Shown: piece by piece, positions 44,032 through 53,500 of the stretch
Layout of the letters: the number at the start of each line of letters is the position of its first letter
How positions within the stretch are numbered: the stretch's first letter is position 1
Assembly (NCBI GenBank): GCA_964612085.1
Contig: CAZTCJ010000005.1
Span: forward strand, 31,244 to 95,243
DNA: 64,000 bases
Source of the DNA: CAZTCJ01 sp964612085
Lineage (GTDB): Bacteria; Pseudomonadota; Alphaproteobacteria; JAJFIK01
Reading direction: 5' to 3'
Notes under the pieces: generated by a model
The model's input: only the letters and a program-made list of their open reading frames with translations
Told to the model about the DNA's origin: nothing
Databases searched by the model: none
Program-made: the position numbers and the translations under genes

Positions 44032-44916
44032 ATGCAGAGCCGCGCGATGTTCAAAACCCAGATCAGCCTGTCGATAAGAGCGTTGCTTGGCTTTGCCATG
44101 GCTCTCACCGGCGCCAGCGCGCTGGCTGACGGCGGCACGGAGCCGATGGTCCCCTTCCCGGCGGGCGAAACCGTGATCGGTTCGGATAAGGCGCTTGCGG
44201 ACGAACGGCCCCTGTTTACCCGCCAGATGGACGCCTTCTCCCTGGACCGCTCGCCAGTGACGGTTTCGGCTTTCCGCGCTTTCGTGGAGACGACGGGCTA
44301 CCAAACCGAAGCCGAACGGTTCGGAAATGCCGGGGTGATGCAGACCGGAACCGGCCGGTGGATGCTGATCGACGGCGCGTCCTGGGCGTTTCCCCTCGGC
44401 CCCGATGCTCCCGCCGCCGCGCCGGACCATCCCGTGACGCAAGTCTCCTGGAACGATGCACAGGCCTTTTGCGCCTGGAAGGACAAGCGTCTGCCCACGG
44501 AATTCGAATGGGAATACGCCGCCCGCTTCGGGCAAGGCGACAATCCCAAATACGCCTTCGGCGACTCTTATGTGCGGAACGGCGATTTCCTGGCCAATAT
44601 CTGGTCGGGCATTTTCCCGGTCCTGAACGACCGCAAGGACGGCTTTCTTTATACCTCCCCCGTCGGACATTACGGCACGACACCGCAAGGCCTCACCGAT
44701 ATGGCCGGCAATGTCTGGGAATGGACCGATAGCTGGTACCGCCCCTACGCCTCCCTGGACCGCCCCTTCGAGCCCGGCCCCGGCGCCGAGCGCGTCCAGC
44801 GCGGCGGATCGTTCCTGTGCGATCCGAAATTCTGCCATGGCTTCCGGGTGTCGGCGCGCTCCCACTCGACGCCGGACACAGCGCTTATGCATGTGGGCTT
44901 CCGCTGCGCGCGCTGA
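44032..44916 (+). CDS. Exported formylglycine-generating enzyme (SUMF1/FGE family)
   Basis: A 294-residue FGE-fold protein. The end RGGSFLCDPKFCHGFRVSARS contains both copper-binding active-site cysteines, Cys263 and Cys268, with the same spacing as Cys336/Cys341 of human FGE; many SUMF1-fold proteins lack them. VSWNDAQAFCAWKDKRLPTEFEWEYAAR and GNVWEWTDSWY are standard family motifs. A hydrophobic leader ending SALADGG suggests export. It should convert the Cys of CSPSR and CAPSR in the two nearby sulfatases to formylglycine. It is last in the DUF3604-PpiC-HupE operon. Confidence 0.9.
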   Translation: MQSRAMFKTQISLSIRALLGFAMALTGASALADGGTEPMVPFPAGETVIGSDKALADERPLFTRQMDAFSLDRSPVTVSAFRAFVETTGYQTEAERFGNAGVMQTGTGRWMLIDGASWAFPLGPDAPAAAPDHPVTQVSWNDAQAFCAWKDKRLPTEFEWEYAARFGQGDNPKYAFGDSYVRNGDFLANIWSGIFPVLNDRKDGFLYTSPVGHYGTTPQGLTDMAGNVWEWTDSWYRPYASLDRPFEPGPGAERVQRGGSFLCDPKFCHGFRVSARSHSTPDTALMHVGFRCAR

Positions 44917-44966
44917 TAGGGCAATCCGCATACCGCATGGCAAGTACAGCCACGAAACCTGATGAA

Positions 44967-45002
44967 AAGCCGGTAGAGCGATGTCCCCCGCCCTACCGGC
45001 TT
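44967..45002. terminator. Terminator-like hairpin between convergent genes
   Basis: AAGCCGGTAG and CTACCGGCTT form a 10-bp stem around a 16-base loop, between the FGE stop and the convergent coiled-coil protein gene. No long T-run follows. Confidence 0.65.
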
Positions 45003-45034
45003 GTGCTAAAAGTGCGGTTACAACAAATGACAGA

Positions 45035-46561
45035 TCAGTCGATCTCAGGGCACTTCAACGCTTCCTTCGTGCACGGCTCATAGGTCTCCACATCGGACGA
45101 GAAGGTGGAGACGCCGTCATCCTCGATACATTCATGGGCCATGGCTTGCAGCACGAATTCGTCATTATAGGACATATTGGTGCGCTCGGCCTTCGCGGGA
45201 ATAGGCGTGCCCGCCGCGATCAAGGCTTTCGCGCGCCGTTCCGCCCACCGGTTGAACTGGCTGAGATGCGAGCGCACTTTGCCCCCGGCCTTGAGACCGC
45301 TCGGCGTATTGGGCTTAAACTCGACGATCTCGCAGCCGTCGAGGAGAATGCAGTCGGGCTTGGTATGGCCGCTGGCCCCCGGTATGGGCTTGTCGGCGAT
45401 ATTACAACGGTACCGGTTGGTCATCGTGTTGTGTTGTTGGACACCGTAACGGATCCAGGTCTGTGTCTTCGGATTGCGGGCCCCTTTAAGGTCGTCCCCC
45501 GATTTGAGCTTTTTCAGGCCCTGATAGCGCTTGTTCATATTGAGATAGAGCCGTTCGGCGTCCTTGTCTTTCGAGCGCAAGGCCTGTCCGCGCCCTTGCA
45601 GTTCCCGTTCGTACCGGCGCAGAAGCTCGTCGACTTCCACGATCACGTCTCTGCTTGCGGAATTCGCCAGACGGTCATAGAGCGCTTTCGCCTTTGACAT
45701 GCTCTCGGCTTCTTCCCAATCGTACTGACAATAGGCGTCCCGGACGATTTCCAGGGAGAAACAGACCCGGTCATTGATCCCCCGGGTATCGTCAAACCAT
45801 TCCTCGCCGTCTTTCAGGAATTTCTGGATGGCGCCGGCCTGATCGTTGATGATCGTGACGGCTTCCTCCACGAAATCGAGATCTTCCCACTCGACGAGCG
45901 GGCCGCACGCATCCGTGACCTGCGCGAAGGCGCTTTCCAGATGATCCGTGATGCCCTCAACAGCAGCTTCAAGAGCCCGTCCGGTTTCGCGCCAGGGCGA
46001 TTTGGAGGGTGAGAACCTGGTGACCGAGCGTCCTTCCGCTTGTGCCTCGCGCAGTGTCTCTTCCGCCGCGTCGATGCGCTCCTCCGCATCCGATGCAAAG
46101 GGTTTCGCTTCGGTCTCGAGATCGCGTTCGGTGCCGTTGTTCTTCAGCACCGTCGTGACTTCCGATTGAAACTCTTTTGTCAGGCCCTCGCAGAACTCCG
46201 GGACCGCATCGTGTTCGAACTGTGTGCCCTTGAGATCCTGCAGCGCTTTAAGGGCATTCTCCAGATCGCCGATAAGATCCGGATAGTCTTCCACGATATC
46301 CTCGGCCTTGGTATCTCCTTCCGCATGTTCTTCCAGATCGCCCACGAGGCCCGCGATATCGTCCAGATCCGACAGGACCGAGCGCACGTCGCCAGCATCC
46401 TTGTTGGCGTCGCCAAGGTCCTCGATATCACCGTTCAAGGATTTGATGTCCCGTTCAATCTGGTCTTTAAGCCGCTCGCGGGTGCGCTCGTCGCTTCGGG
46501 CTTCGCCTACGGGCAGGACTAAGGCTGCGGTGATCGAAACCGCCGTCAAAAACCGGGTCAT
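45035..46561 (-). CDS. Secreted coiled-coil protein with PD-(D/E)XK-like C-terminus
   Basis: A 508-residue protein of unknown family. A signal peptide (ITAALVLPVGEARSD) is followed by long charged helices (~24-360) with probable coiled coils. The C-terminal ~120 residues are more globular, with cysteines and the pattern KPDCILLDGCEIVEFKPNT (residues ~401-419). PD-x10-E-x-K (Asp403, Glu414, Lys416) with a later Gln (SQFNRW, ~435) fits the PD-(D/E)XK nuclease core. If so, this could be a secreted nuclease or toxin, but no immunity gene was recognised. It follows the beta-helix gene by 35 bases on the same strand; the start follows AGAGAGGGGATAG. Confidence 0.6.
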   Translation of the reverse strand: MTRFLTAVSITAALVLPVGEARSDERTRERLKDQIERDIKSLNGDIEDLGDANKDAGDVRSVLSDLDDIAGLVGDLEEHAEGDTKAEDIVEDYPDLIGDLENALKALQDLKGTQFEHDAVPEFCEGLTKEFQSEVTTVLKNNGTERDLETEAKPFASDAEERIDAAEETLREAQAEGRSVTRFSPSKSPWRETGRALEAAVEGITDHLESAFAQVTDACGPLVEWEDLDFVEEAVTIINDQAGAIQKFLKDGEEWFDDTRGINDRVCFSLEIVRDAYCQYDWEEAESMSKAKALYDRLANSASRDVIVEVDELLRRYERELQGRGQALRSKDKDAERLYLNMNKRYQGLKKLKSGDDLKGARNPKTQTWIRYGVQQHNTMTNRYRCNIADKPIPGASGHTKPDCILLDGCEIVEFKPNTPSGLKAGGKVRSHLSQFNRWAERRAKALIAAGTPIPAKAERTNMSYNDEFVLQAMAHECIEDDGVSTFSSDVETYEPCTKEALKCPEID

Positions 46562-46596
46562 GACTATCCCCTCTCTTCAATTCATCTGTCGGCAGT

Positions 46597-48084
46597 TCAT
46601 GGCTGGGTCACACGGTCCGGCGATGCCCCATAGGCTTGCGCATCCGGCGCGCTCGGAAACGCCAGAATGTCGAGCGAGAACGGAATATTCGGCGCGTAAT
46701 TCTTGATGCGGCCATCCGATCCCATCAGGTCGAGTTCGGGTTCGGCTGACTCCTCCGCCATCGGATCTTCTTCCGCGCCTTTCGTCTCTTCATCGTCGCC
46801 GGTCTCGACCATGCCCGCCAGTTCCGCCTCGAACGCCGACAGGTCGATGCCCAGCTCCTCGGCGGCCGCGTCGAGATCGCTGTCCGTTTCGGAGGGGCTC
46901 TCCCCGCCGCCGGGCGGATTGGCGCCCCGATAACCCGCGCCGTACCGCACGGACCGCAGCGCCGGGGCCTTCACCGCCAGTTCCGGGTTCATATCCACAT
47001 TGCCGGAAACGTCCCAGGTGAAATCATCTTCCAGATCGATCGGGTCGAAGGTGCGGTAGGTGGCCGAACCCGCGAATTTGCCGACCACGGCGCCATCGCC
47101 GCTCTCCGTCGCGCCGAACAACTGCCCGTTCTTGAAGAAGAGATTGTCTTGGATGACCAGGTCGGGTCCCCTATCATCATCCCATTGCGGATGAATGGCG
47201 CCACCCACATTGTAGGCGAACAGATTACCGGTGATCTCGACCATTTCGGCGGCATAGTTATTGCCGATTTCCAGCGTACCGGGATTGGACGTTGTCGGAT
47301 CGGGATTGAATGGCCAGTTCAGGACAAAACTGTTGCCCTCGACCACATAGCGTTTGGGGATCGTGGAGGACGCGCCCGAGGGCACGATCCAGGCCCGCAC
47401 GTTATTAAAGAACAGATTGTTGCGCACATGCACTTCCGCATCGGAAGACAGGGCGCGGATCAATGGCCCGCCGACGCCTTCAGCCGCATTCATGAAGACA
47501 TTGTCTGCGATGGTCAGGCGGTTGGTGGCCAGATTGCCGAACGCCAAAAGGCCCCAGGTGGACGAACCGGCCTTGGTCAGGGAGTTGGTCTCCCGGTCGT
47601 AATTGTTACTGGGGCCAGCGTCGATCACGAGCCCGGAGACCGTCACCTCGCCAATGGTGATCTTGCGACCTTCGAATTTCAGAACCGGCCCGGAGCGGTC
47701 TTTAGCAACCTGGAGGATCGTCGGTGTATTGAATGGCTCACGGACTTCGAACGCGGCGTCCCACCCGCCCAGTATTTCCAGCCGGCCCTCAGGCGCCATG
47801 GTGTCGGGGAACTGCCAAAGACCGGCATCCGCACGACCAGTGTAAGTGCCGCCGGCAATACGGATCGTCACCGTGCAGCCGCCGCATTCCGCTAGACGAG
47901 CCGAAGCGGCGCGGAAGGCATTATGAATACGCCGCTCCGCCATGACGGCGGTTCCGTCCGCCATAGACTCTGCGGTGCCATAGGCCTCGCTGCCACGAGG
48001 CGCGACGAGGACCTCAAGGTCGGCCGCCTTCGCTACCGACATAACGCTCAGCAGACCCATTATACTATAGATAAAACGCAGCAT
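46597..48084 (-). CDS. Secreted right-handed parallel beta-helix protein
   Basis: A 495-residue exported protein. A signal peptide ends SVAKAAD. From residue ~75 on, short repeated strands such as LTIADNVFMNAA, VHVRNNLFFNNVR, VEITGNLFAYNVGG and LVIQDNLFFKNG show the pectin-lyase-like beta-helix with Asn ladders. A C-terminal tail of ~90 residues is strongly acidic and Gly/Ser-rich. The fold is used by polysaccharide lyases, glycosidases and adhesins; no catalytic set could be assigned. The ATG follows GGGAGGGATGA. It is in one transcription unit with the coiled-coil protein. Confidence 0.8.
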   Translation of the reverse strand: MLRFIYSIMGLLSVMSVAKAADLEVLVAPRGSEAYGTAESMADGTAVMAERRIHNAFRAASARLAECGGCTVTIRIAGGTYTGRADAGLWQFPDTMAPEGRLEILGGWDAAFEVREPFNTPTILQVAKDRSGPVLKFEGRKITIGEVTVSGLVIDAGPSNNYDRETNSLTKAGSSTWGLLAFGNLATNRLTIADNVFMNAAEGVGGPLIRALSSDAEVHVRNNLFFNNVRAWIVPSGASSTIPKRYVVEGNSFVLNWPFNPDPTTSNPGTLEIGNNYAAEMVEITGNLFAYNVGGAIHPQWDDDRGPDLVIQDNLFFKNGQLFGATESGDGAVVGKFAGSATYRTFDPIDLEDDFTWDVSGNVDMNPELAVKAPALRSVRYGAGYRGANPPGGGESPSETDSDLDAAAEELGIDLSAFEAELAGMVETGDDEETKGAEEDPMAEESAEPELDLMGSDGRIKNYAPNIPFSLDILAFPSAPDAQAYGASPDRVTQP

Positions 48085-48280
48085 TCATCCCTCCCTGACA
48101 TGATTTCTGAATTTTACAGTCAGGATGGAGAAAAACAATAATTTGTCTTGTGACGGATACCGTTTGTTCGAAGGGCATGCGAACACTGCGATACAAGTTT
48201 TGTTTGGCAAGTTTTGTCTTGCGCTCGCATAGTTAGAAAGAACGGGGTGGCAGTTTCTATTGGAATGTCACCTTGTCAAA

Positions 48281-48919
48281 TCAGCGCGCGAACGCCGCCA
48301 TGAAAGTCTCGACCGCCGAGGTGATGACCTTCTCGATCCGGCGTTTCGTCGGTTTCGGCTCCACACAGAGAATAATTTTGTAAAAAAGATCGGCCCGGCA
48401 TAATTCGACGAATTGATGGGCCGCCGTTTCGGTATCCGCGATGTTGAGAGCACCGGCGGCACAGCCCTGGTCCAGCACCGCTTTCAGACGGTCAATCACG
48501 CGGCTGGGGCCGGTGGCATAAAACTCCCGGCCGATCTCGGGAAAACGGGGCGCCTCGGCCACCATGACGCGGAACAGCGCCTGGGTCTCGGGCGACAGGA
48601 TCATGCTCAAATAGCGCCGGGCGATTGCCGTCAGGACCTGCTCGATATCTTCCGCCTTTTCCACCTGGACCAGCATATCCTCCGCGTGATCGGTGAATTC
48701 GGCGCGCATCACGGCACAGAACAGGGATTCCTTGTCCGCGAAATAATTATAGACCGTGCCTTTCGAAACGCCGGCGCGCCGCACGATCTCGTCCATGCTG
48801 GCCCCTTCGAAACCGAACTCCAGAAAAGCCTGGCGGGCGCCATCCAGAATTTGCCGGGCCTTCGGACCGGTCAAATCGATAGGGTGTGCGGGACGTGACA
48901 AAGAAGGCGGGCCTTTCAT
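48281..48919 (-). CDS. TetR/AcrR family regulator, divergent to the RND pump
   Basis: A 212-residue repressor. The N-terminal helix-turn-helix is KARQILDGARQAFLEFGFEGASMDEIVRRAGVSKGTVYNYFADKESLF. The C-terminal TetR_C domain (MILSPETQALFRVMVAEAPRFPEIG) belongs to the AcrR-like C39 group. It is a paralogue of the TetR gene at 55643 (same recognition-helix sequence VSKGT(V/L)YNYF). It is transcribed away from the RND operon; two copies of the 15-bp operator ACYGAACGGTTYRGT lie in between. An efflux repressor is the natural reading. Confidence 0.9.
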   Translation of the reverse strand: MKGPPSLSRPAHPIDLTGPKARQILDGARQAFLEFGFEGASMDEIVRRAGVSKGTVYNYFADKESLFCAVMRAEFTDHAEDMLVQVEKAEDIEQVLTAIARRYLSMILSPETQALFRVMVAEAPRFPEIGREFYATGPSRVIDRLKAVLDQGCAAGALNIADTETAAHQFVELCRADLFYKIILCVEPKPTKRRIEKVITSAVETFMAAFAR

Positions 48920-49147
48920 GGGTTTCCGGTTCCAGGCAAAGGTTCATTTTTAGCGCTCAGGCCATGGTACCGGCGTGACATCGTCGTCAGCATGTGAATC
49001 AGTATTTTATCACAGCGAGAACGGGGATGCGGCTTTTGCCCGCTTCAGAAACACCCCGCCGCCCGTGCGGCGCATCGTGCGTCATCCGCCTAAATGCACA
49101 AACACAAGGTCGCCCTCTTAAAACATTTTATCGCGACCGTAAATCAA

Positions 49148-49162
49148 ACTGAACGGTTTGGT
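49148..49162. promoter_or_regulatory. TetR operator copy ACTGAACGGTTTGGT
   Basis: A 15-bp site, two mismatches from the perfect palindrome at 49290 and one from the sites at 55552 and 55610. It lies 231 bases before the pump adaptor start. Confidence 0.65.
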
Positions 49163-49289
49163 ATAAAACGGAGATAGTCATGAGCCCGCTCTTGGTCCTG
49201 AAACAGGACGACCACATCCTAGCACATCCCGAGGGACCACCAGCGGCTTGACGCCCCGGACGCCGCCCCATACCTTAGCGCCTGATGAA

Positions 49290-49304
49290 ACTGAACGGTT
49301 CAGT
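49290..49304. promoter_or_regulatory. TetR operator copy ACTGAACGGTTCAGT
   Basis: A perfect ACTGAAC-G-GTTCAGT palindrome with one central base, 88 bases before the adaptor start. It is the most symmetric of the four copies. Confidence 0.7.
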
Positions 49305-49392
49305 CTTCAACTGCGCTCTCGTCCGCTGGCCGCTCTTGGGGATGCATTTTCGCAGAAATGCATACACCGACTTATTCGCTAGGACCGAAACA

Positions 49393-50514
49393 ATGCGTAT
49401 ACGACACTGGCTGAGCAGCATTGCTCTCGGATTGATTTTTGTCCTGGCGGCGTGCGACCGGGTGGCGGAAAAAACCGAAACCCTGCCCCGGCCCATCGAT
49501 TGGGTGGCAGTCGAGCCGTTCGACGGCACCGCCGTGCGGTCTCTTTCAGGCATTCTGAGGTCGATCCAGCGGGCTTCCCTCAGCTTCGAGGTCCCCGGCC
49601 TCGTGCAGTCCGTGCCGGTGGATGTGGGCGACACGTTCGTTTTGGGCGATGTGTTGGGGCAACTCGAAACGCGCACCTTCGATCTGGAGGTCAACGCGCG
49701 CGCCGGCGAACTCGCCGAAGCCCAGGCGCGGCTCGTGGAAGCCCGCAACAATTTCGTCCGGCAGGAGCAGTTGTTCGCAGACGGATGGGTGTCCCGCTCC
49801 GCCTTCGATGCGGCTCAGGCGGCTTTACAGGCGGCCGAAAGCGCCGTCTCGGCGGCGGAAGCCCGCCTGGCCATCGCACGCGAGAATCTGGCCAATGCGA
49901 CCTTGCGCGCGCCCTATGACGGGGTGATCGCCGACCGCATGGTCGAACCGTCTCAACAGGTGCAGGCGGGCCAGACGGTTTTCGAAATCCAGGGGCCCGC
50001 AGGCGGCCTGGAAGTGGTCGTCAGTGTGCCCGAGACGCTTGTCGATTTCCTGGAAAACGGCTCGGCCCACGGTGTCACCCTGCCCAGCCGGCCGGACCTT
50101 ATGCTGGACGGTGTGATCAGCGAAATCGCGTCCGAGCCCAGCAGCCGGAACGCCTTCCCCGTCACCCTGGTGCTGCGCGATCCGCCCGAGGATCTGCGCC
50201 CCGGCACCACCGCTGAAGTCGCTTTCCGGCTGCAGACGATCAGCGATTCCGGCGCCGAACCCAGCCTGCTGGCGATCCCTCTGACCGCCTTTCTGGCGGG
50301 CGAGGACGATGTCTCCTTCGCATTCGTTTACGACCCGGAAACGCAAACCGTCCGCCGACGGCCCATCACTATCGAGGATCTGACAAGCGACCGGGCACTC
50401 GTGTCGGATGGCCTTGAATCGGGCGAGATCATTGCGGCGAAGGGCGTGGCGTTCCTCCGAGATGGACAGGCCGTCAGGCTGCTCGGTGAGGGTCCGGACC
50501 AATTCAATCAGTAA
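49393..50514 (+). CDS. RND efflux periplasmic adaptor (membrane-fusion lipoprotein)
   Basis: A 373-residue membrane-fusion protein. The leader ends with the lipobox VLAAC (Cys21). LSFEVPGLVQSVPVDVGDTFVLGDVLGQLE is the first lipoyl half, then an alpha-hairpin (AEAQARLVEARNNFVRQEQLFADGWVSRSAFDAAQAALQAAE), then the second half LANATLRAPYDGVIADRMVEPSQQVQAGQTVFEI and beta-barrel/MP domains. It couples the inner-membrane pump to an outer-membrane channel that is not in the window. The ATG follows AGGA; an upstream frame from 49285 is less likely. The pump gene starts 15 bases downstream. Confidence 0.92.
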   Translation: MRIRHWLSSIALGLIFVLAACDRVAEKTETLPRPIDWVAVEPFDGTAVRSLSGILRSIQRASLSFEVPGLVQSVPVDVGDTFVLGDVLGQLETRTFDLEVNARAGELAEAQARLVEARNNFVRQEQLFADGWVSRSAFDAAQAALQAAESAVSAAEARLAIARENLANATLRAPYDGVIADRMVEPSQQVQAGQTVFEIQGPAGGLEVVVSVPETLVDFLENGSAHGVTLPSRPDLMLDGVISEIASEPSSRNAFPVTLVLRDPPEDLRPGTTAEVAFRLQTISDSGAEPSLLAIPLTAFLAGEDDVSFAFVYDPETQTVRRRPITIEDLTSDRALVSDGLESGEIIAAKGVAFLRDGQAVRLLGEGPDQFNQ

Positions 50515-50529
50515 CGGGAGGAGATCGTC

Positions 50530-53500
50530 ATGAACTTGAGCCAGATCGCCTTCCGCTTCCGCCCCGTCCTTTATCTCATCGTGACCATCCTCATGCTGGC
50601 GGGCGCGGTGAGCTATTTCTCGCTGCCCGCCCGCGAAGACCCGGAAATCACGATCCGCGAAGCGATCGTTACCACGACCTATCCGGGGCTCTCCGCCGAA
50701 CGCATCGAGCAGCTCGTCACCCGTCGGCTCGAAGAGGCCATCCGCCGCGTCGCGGAGGTGGAGGAAATCCGTTCCCTGTCGCTGCCCGGCGCCTCCATCA
50801 TCCATGTGGAAGCCTATGACCGCTTCTTCGACCTCGATCAGATCTGGGACGATATGCGCCATGAGATCGAATTGGCACAGGCGACCTTGCCGGACGGCAC
50901 CAACGCGCCAGTCATCCAGGACAATTTCGGTGACGTGGCCGTTGTGACGGCGGCGCTGACCTCCGACGACTGGCCCATGAACGACATGTTCGATATGGCC
51001 CAGCATATCCGGGATCAGCTTTACAGCGTTTCGGGCACGAAGCGCGTGGACATTCTGGGCGTCCAGGAAGAGCGGATCTTCATTGAAACGTCCGAAGCGC
51101 GGCTCGGCGAACTGGGCATCAACACCGCGACGCTGATCCGCACACTGCAAGAGCAGAACATCATCCGGCCCGGCGGCGAAATCGATACCGGACAGCGCAG
51201 CTTCGTCATCGAGCCGACCGGCAATTACACCAATGTGGATGACATTCGCGAGACCCTGTTCCGCCTGCCCAATTCATCCGATCTCGTCGCTCTCCAGGAT
51301 CTGGCCCAGGTCTACCGCGCCTATGTGGACCCGCCGGTCCGCAAGGCCTATTTCGATGGCGAGCCCGCGCTGATCCTGTCGATCGTCATGCTGTCGGGCC
51401 AAAGCGTCCTCGACTACGGTGCCGCGGTCAAAGCCAAACTCGACGAAATCAACGCCACCCTGCCCATCGGTTACGAACTCGACATCGCCACGTTCCAGGC
51501 CGATCAGGTGGAAAAGGCCGTGTACGGTGTGACATTCAACGTGTTGCAGACCTTGGGCATCGTCCTGGCGGTGGTCATCGTCTTTCTCGGCCTGCGCACC
51601 GGTCTCATCGTGGGCGCCATCGTGCCCGCCGTCATGCTGAGCACCATCGCTATCATGGGCGTGTTCGGCATGGACCTGGAACGCATGAGCCTTGCGACCC
51701 TCGTCATCGCCCTGGGTCTTCTCGTCGACAATGGCATCGTCATCGCCGAGGATTTCATGCGCCGCGTCGAAGACGGCGTCAGCCGGGACGATGCCTTGAA
51801 GCAGACCGGCGGGGAACTGGCCCTGCCTCTTCTGTCCTCCACCCTCACCACGATCCTGGTGTTCCTGCCACTGATGCTGTCGCAGCATGTCGCCAGCGAG
51901 TACGCCCGCTCCATCTCCCTGGTCGTGCTCATTGCATTATTGGCGTCCTGGGTCCTGGCGATGACCCTGACGCCAAACTTATGCCACAGCTTCATCAAAA
52001 CAAAAGACAGCGGAAAGAAAGCCCGCTTCGACCCGAGCGGCTGGCTGTTCCGTATCATGAGCAGCGGCTATGAGGTCATTTTGCGTCTGGTCATGCGCAT
52101 CCGGATTGCCTTTCTTGTCCTGATGCTGATCGTTTTGGGCGCGTCAGTCGTCTCGGTCATGAATGCGCCGCAACGCTTCTTCCCGGACTCCGACCGGACC
52201 CAGGCGCTGGTCTATGTGACCCTTCCCTCAGGCGTGTCGACGCGCACCACGGACGCTAAAATGCAGGAGATCTTTCAGGCCCTGGAGGACCGTTCCCGCC
52301 TGCCCGCCGTGGAGAGTTTCGCGGGCTATGTGGGTTTTGGCGGACCGCGCTTCGTGCTCTCCCTGACGCCCATCGATCAGGAGCCGAACAAAGGCTTCAT
52401 TGTCGTGAATGTCGATGGGACGGCGAACATGGATTCGACCATCGAGACGTTGCGGGCGCTGTTCGCCGAAGAGTTCAGCGACATTCAGGTGCGTGTCGCC
52501 CGCATGTTCTTAGGCCCAAGCGATTCGACCAAGCTCGAAGTCCAGGTCAAAGGACCCGATGCGGACTATATCTATAATATCGCGGAACGGATCGAAGGGA
52601 TCTTTACTGAAATTCCCGGCGCCATCGATATTTCCCAGAACTGGCAAAACCGTGTGCCCAAAATAGTGGTCGAGATCGACCAAAATCGCGCGCGGCGCGC
52701 CGGCGTCTCTTCCACGGACATCGCCCAGGCGCTCTCGACGTATTTCTCCGGGACTGTTGTATCGGAGTTTCGCGAAGGCGATGAGATCTTCCCCATTGTC
52801 GCCCGTGGACAAGGCGCCGAGCGCGCGGATATCGCCCGCCTGCGCACATTGCCGATCCAGGTGCCCGGCGCGAATGCCACCGTGCCGCTGATCCAGGTCG
52901 CCGATATCGGCCTGGTCAACGAATTCGCCAGCATTCACCGCGAAAACCTCTTCCGGACGGTGACGATCGAGGCCAGCAACCTCATCATGACGGCGGAAGA
53001 TATGGTCCCCGTCATCGCGCCGCGGCTCGACGAGCTCCGCGCCGACCTCGCGCCAGGGCATACCATCGAGTTTGACGGCGTTGTTGCCCAATCCGCCGAA
53101 GCTCGCGCGGCCCTGTTAAGCAATATGCCGCTGACACTCGGCGTGATCATCGTCCTGCTGGTGACGCAATTCAATTCCTATCGCCGGCCCGCAATCATTC
53201 TGCTGACGATCCCGCTCGTCCTGGCCGGTGTGGCGCTCGGGCTGACCATCATGCAGGCCGATTTCGGCTTGTTCGTCATTCTGGGGATCTTTTCCCTGGC
53301 CGGCATCATCATCAACAACGCGATCGTGCTGATCGACCGGATCGATATCGAACGTCAGGAGTCCGAAGATGCCTTCGAGGCCATCGTGTCAGCGTCCGTC
53401 CGGCGGCTGCGTCCGATCCTTATGACGACCGTCACCACCATCCTCGGACTACTCCCCCTGATCATTGCCCGCGACCCGCTGTTCTATGGTATGTCAAGCG

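Larger units (their letters stand above)
48920..49392. promoter_or_regulatory. Divergent promoter region, TetR regulator / RND pump
   Basis: This region of 473 bases contains no convincing gene. It holds two operator copies at 49148 and 49290. The sequence around the second (ATGAAACTGAACGG at 49285) could be read as an early start codon for the adaptor, but the real adaptor start is downstream at the lipoprotein leader. Confidence 0.6.

Noticed and set aside
48085..48140. CCTGACAT...AGTCAGG as another regulon operator before the beta-helix gene
   Set aside because: The half-sites are far apart, imperfect and lack the ATTGTC core; treated as chance.
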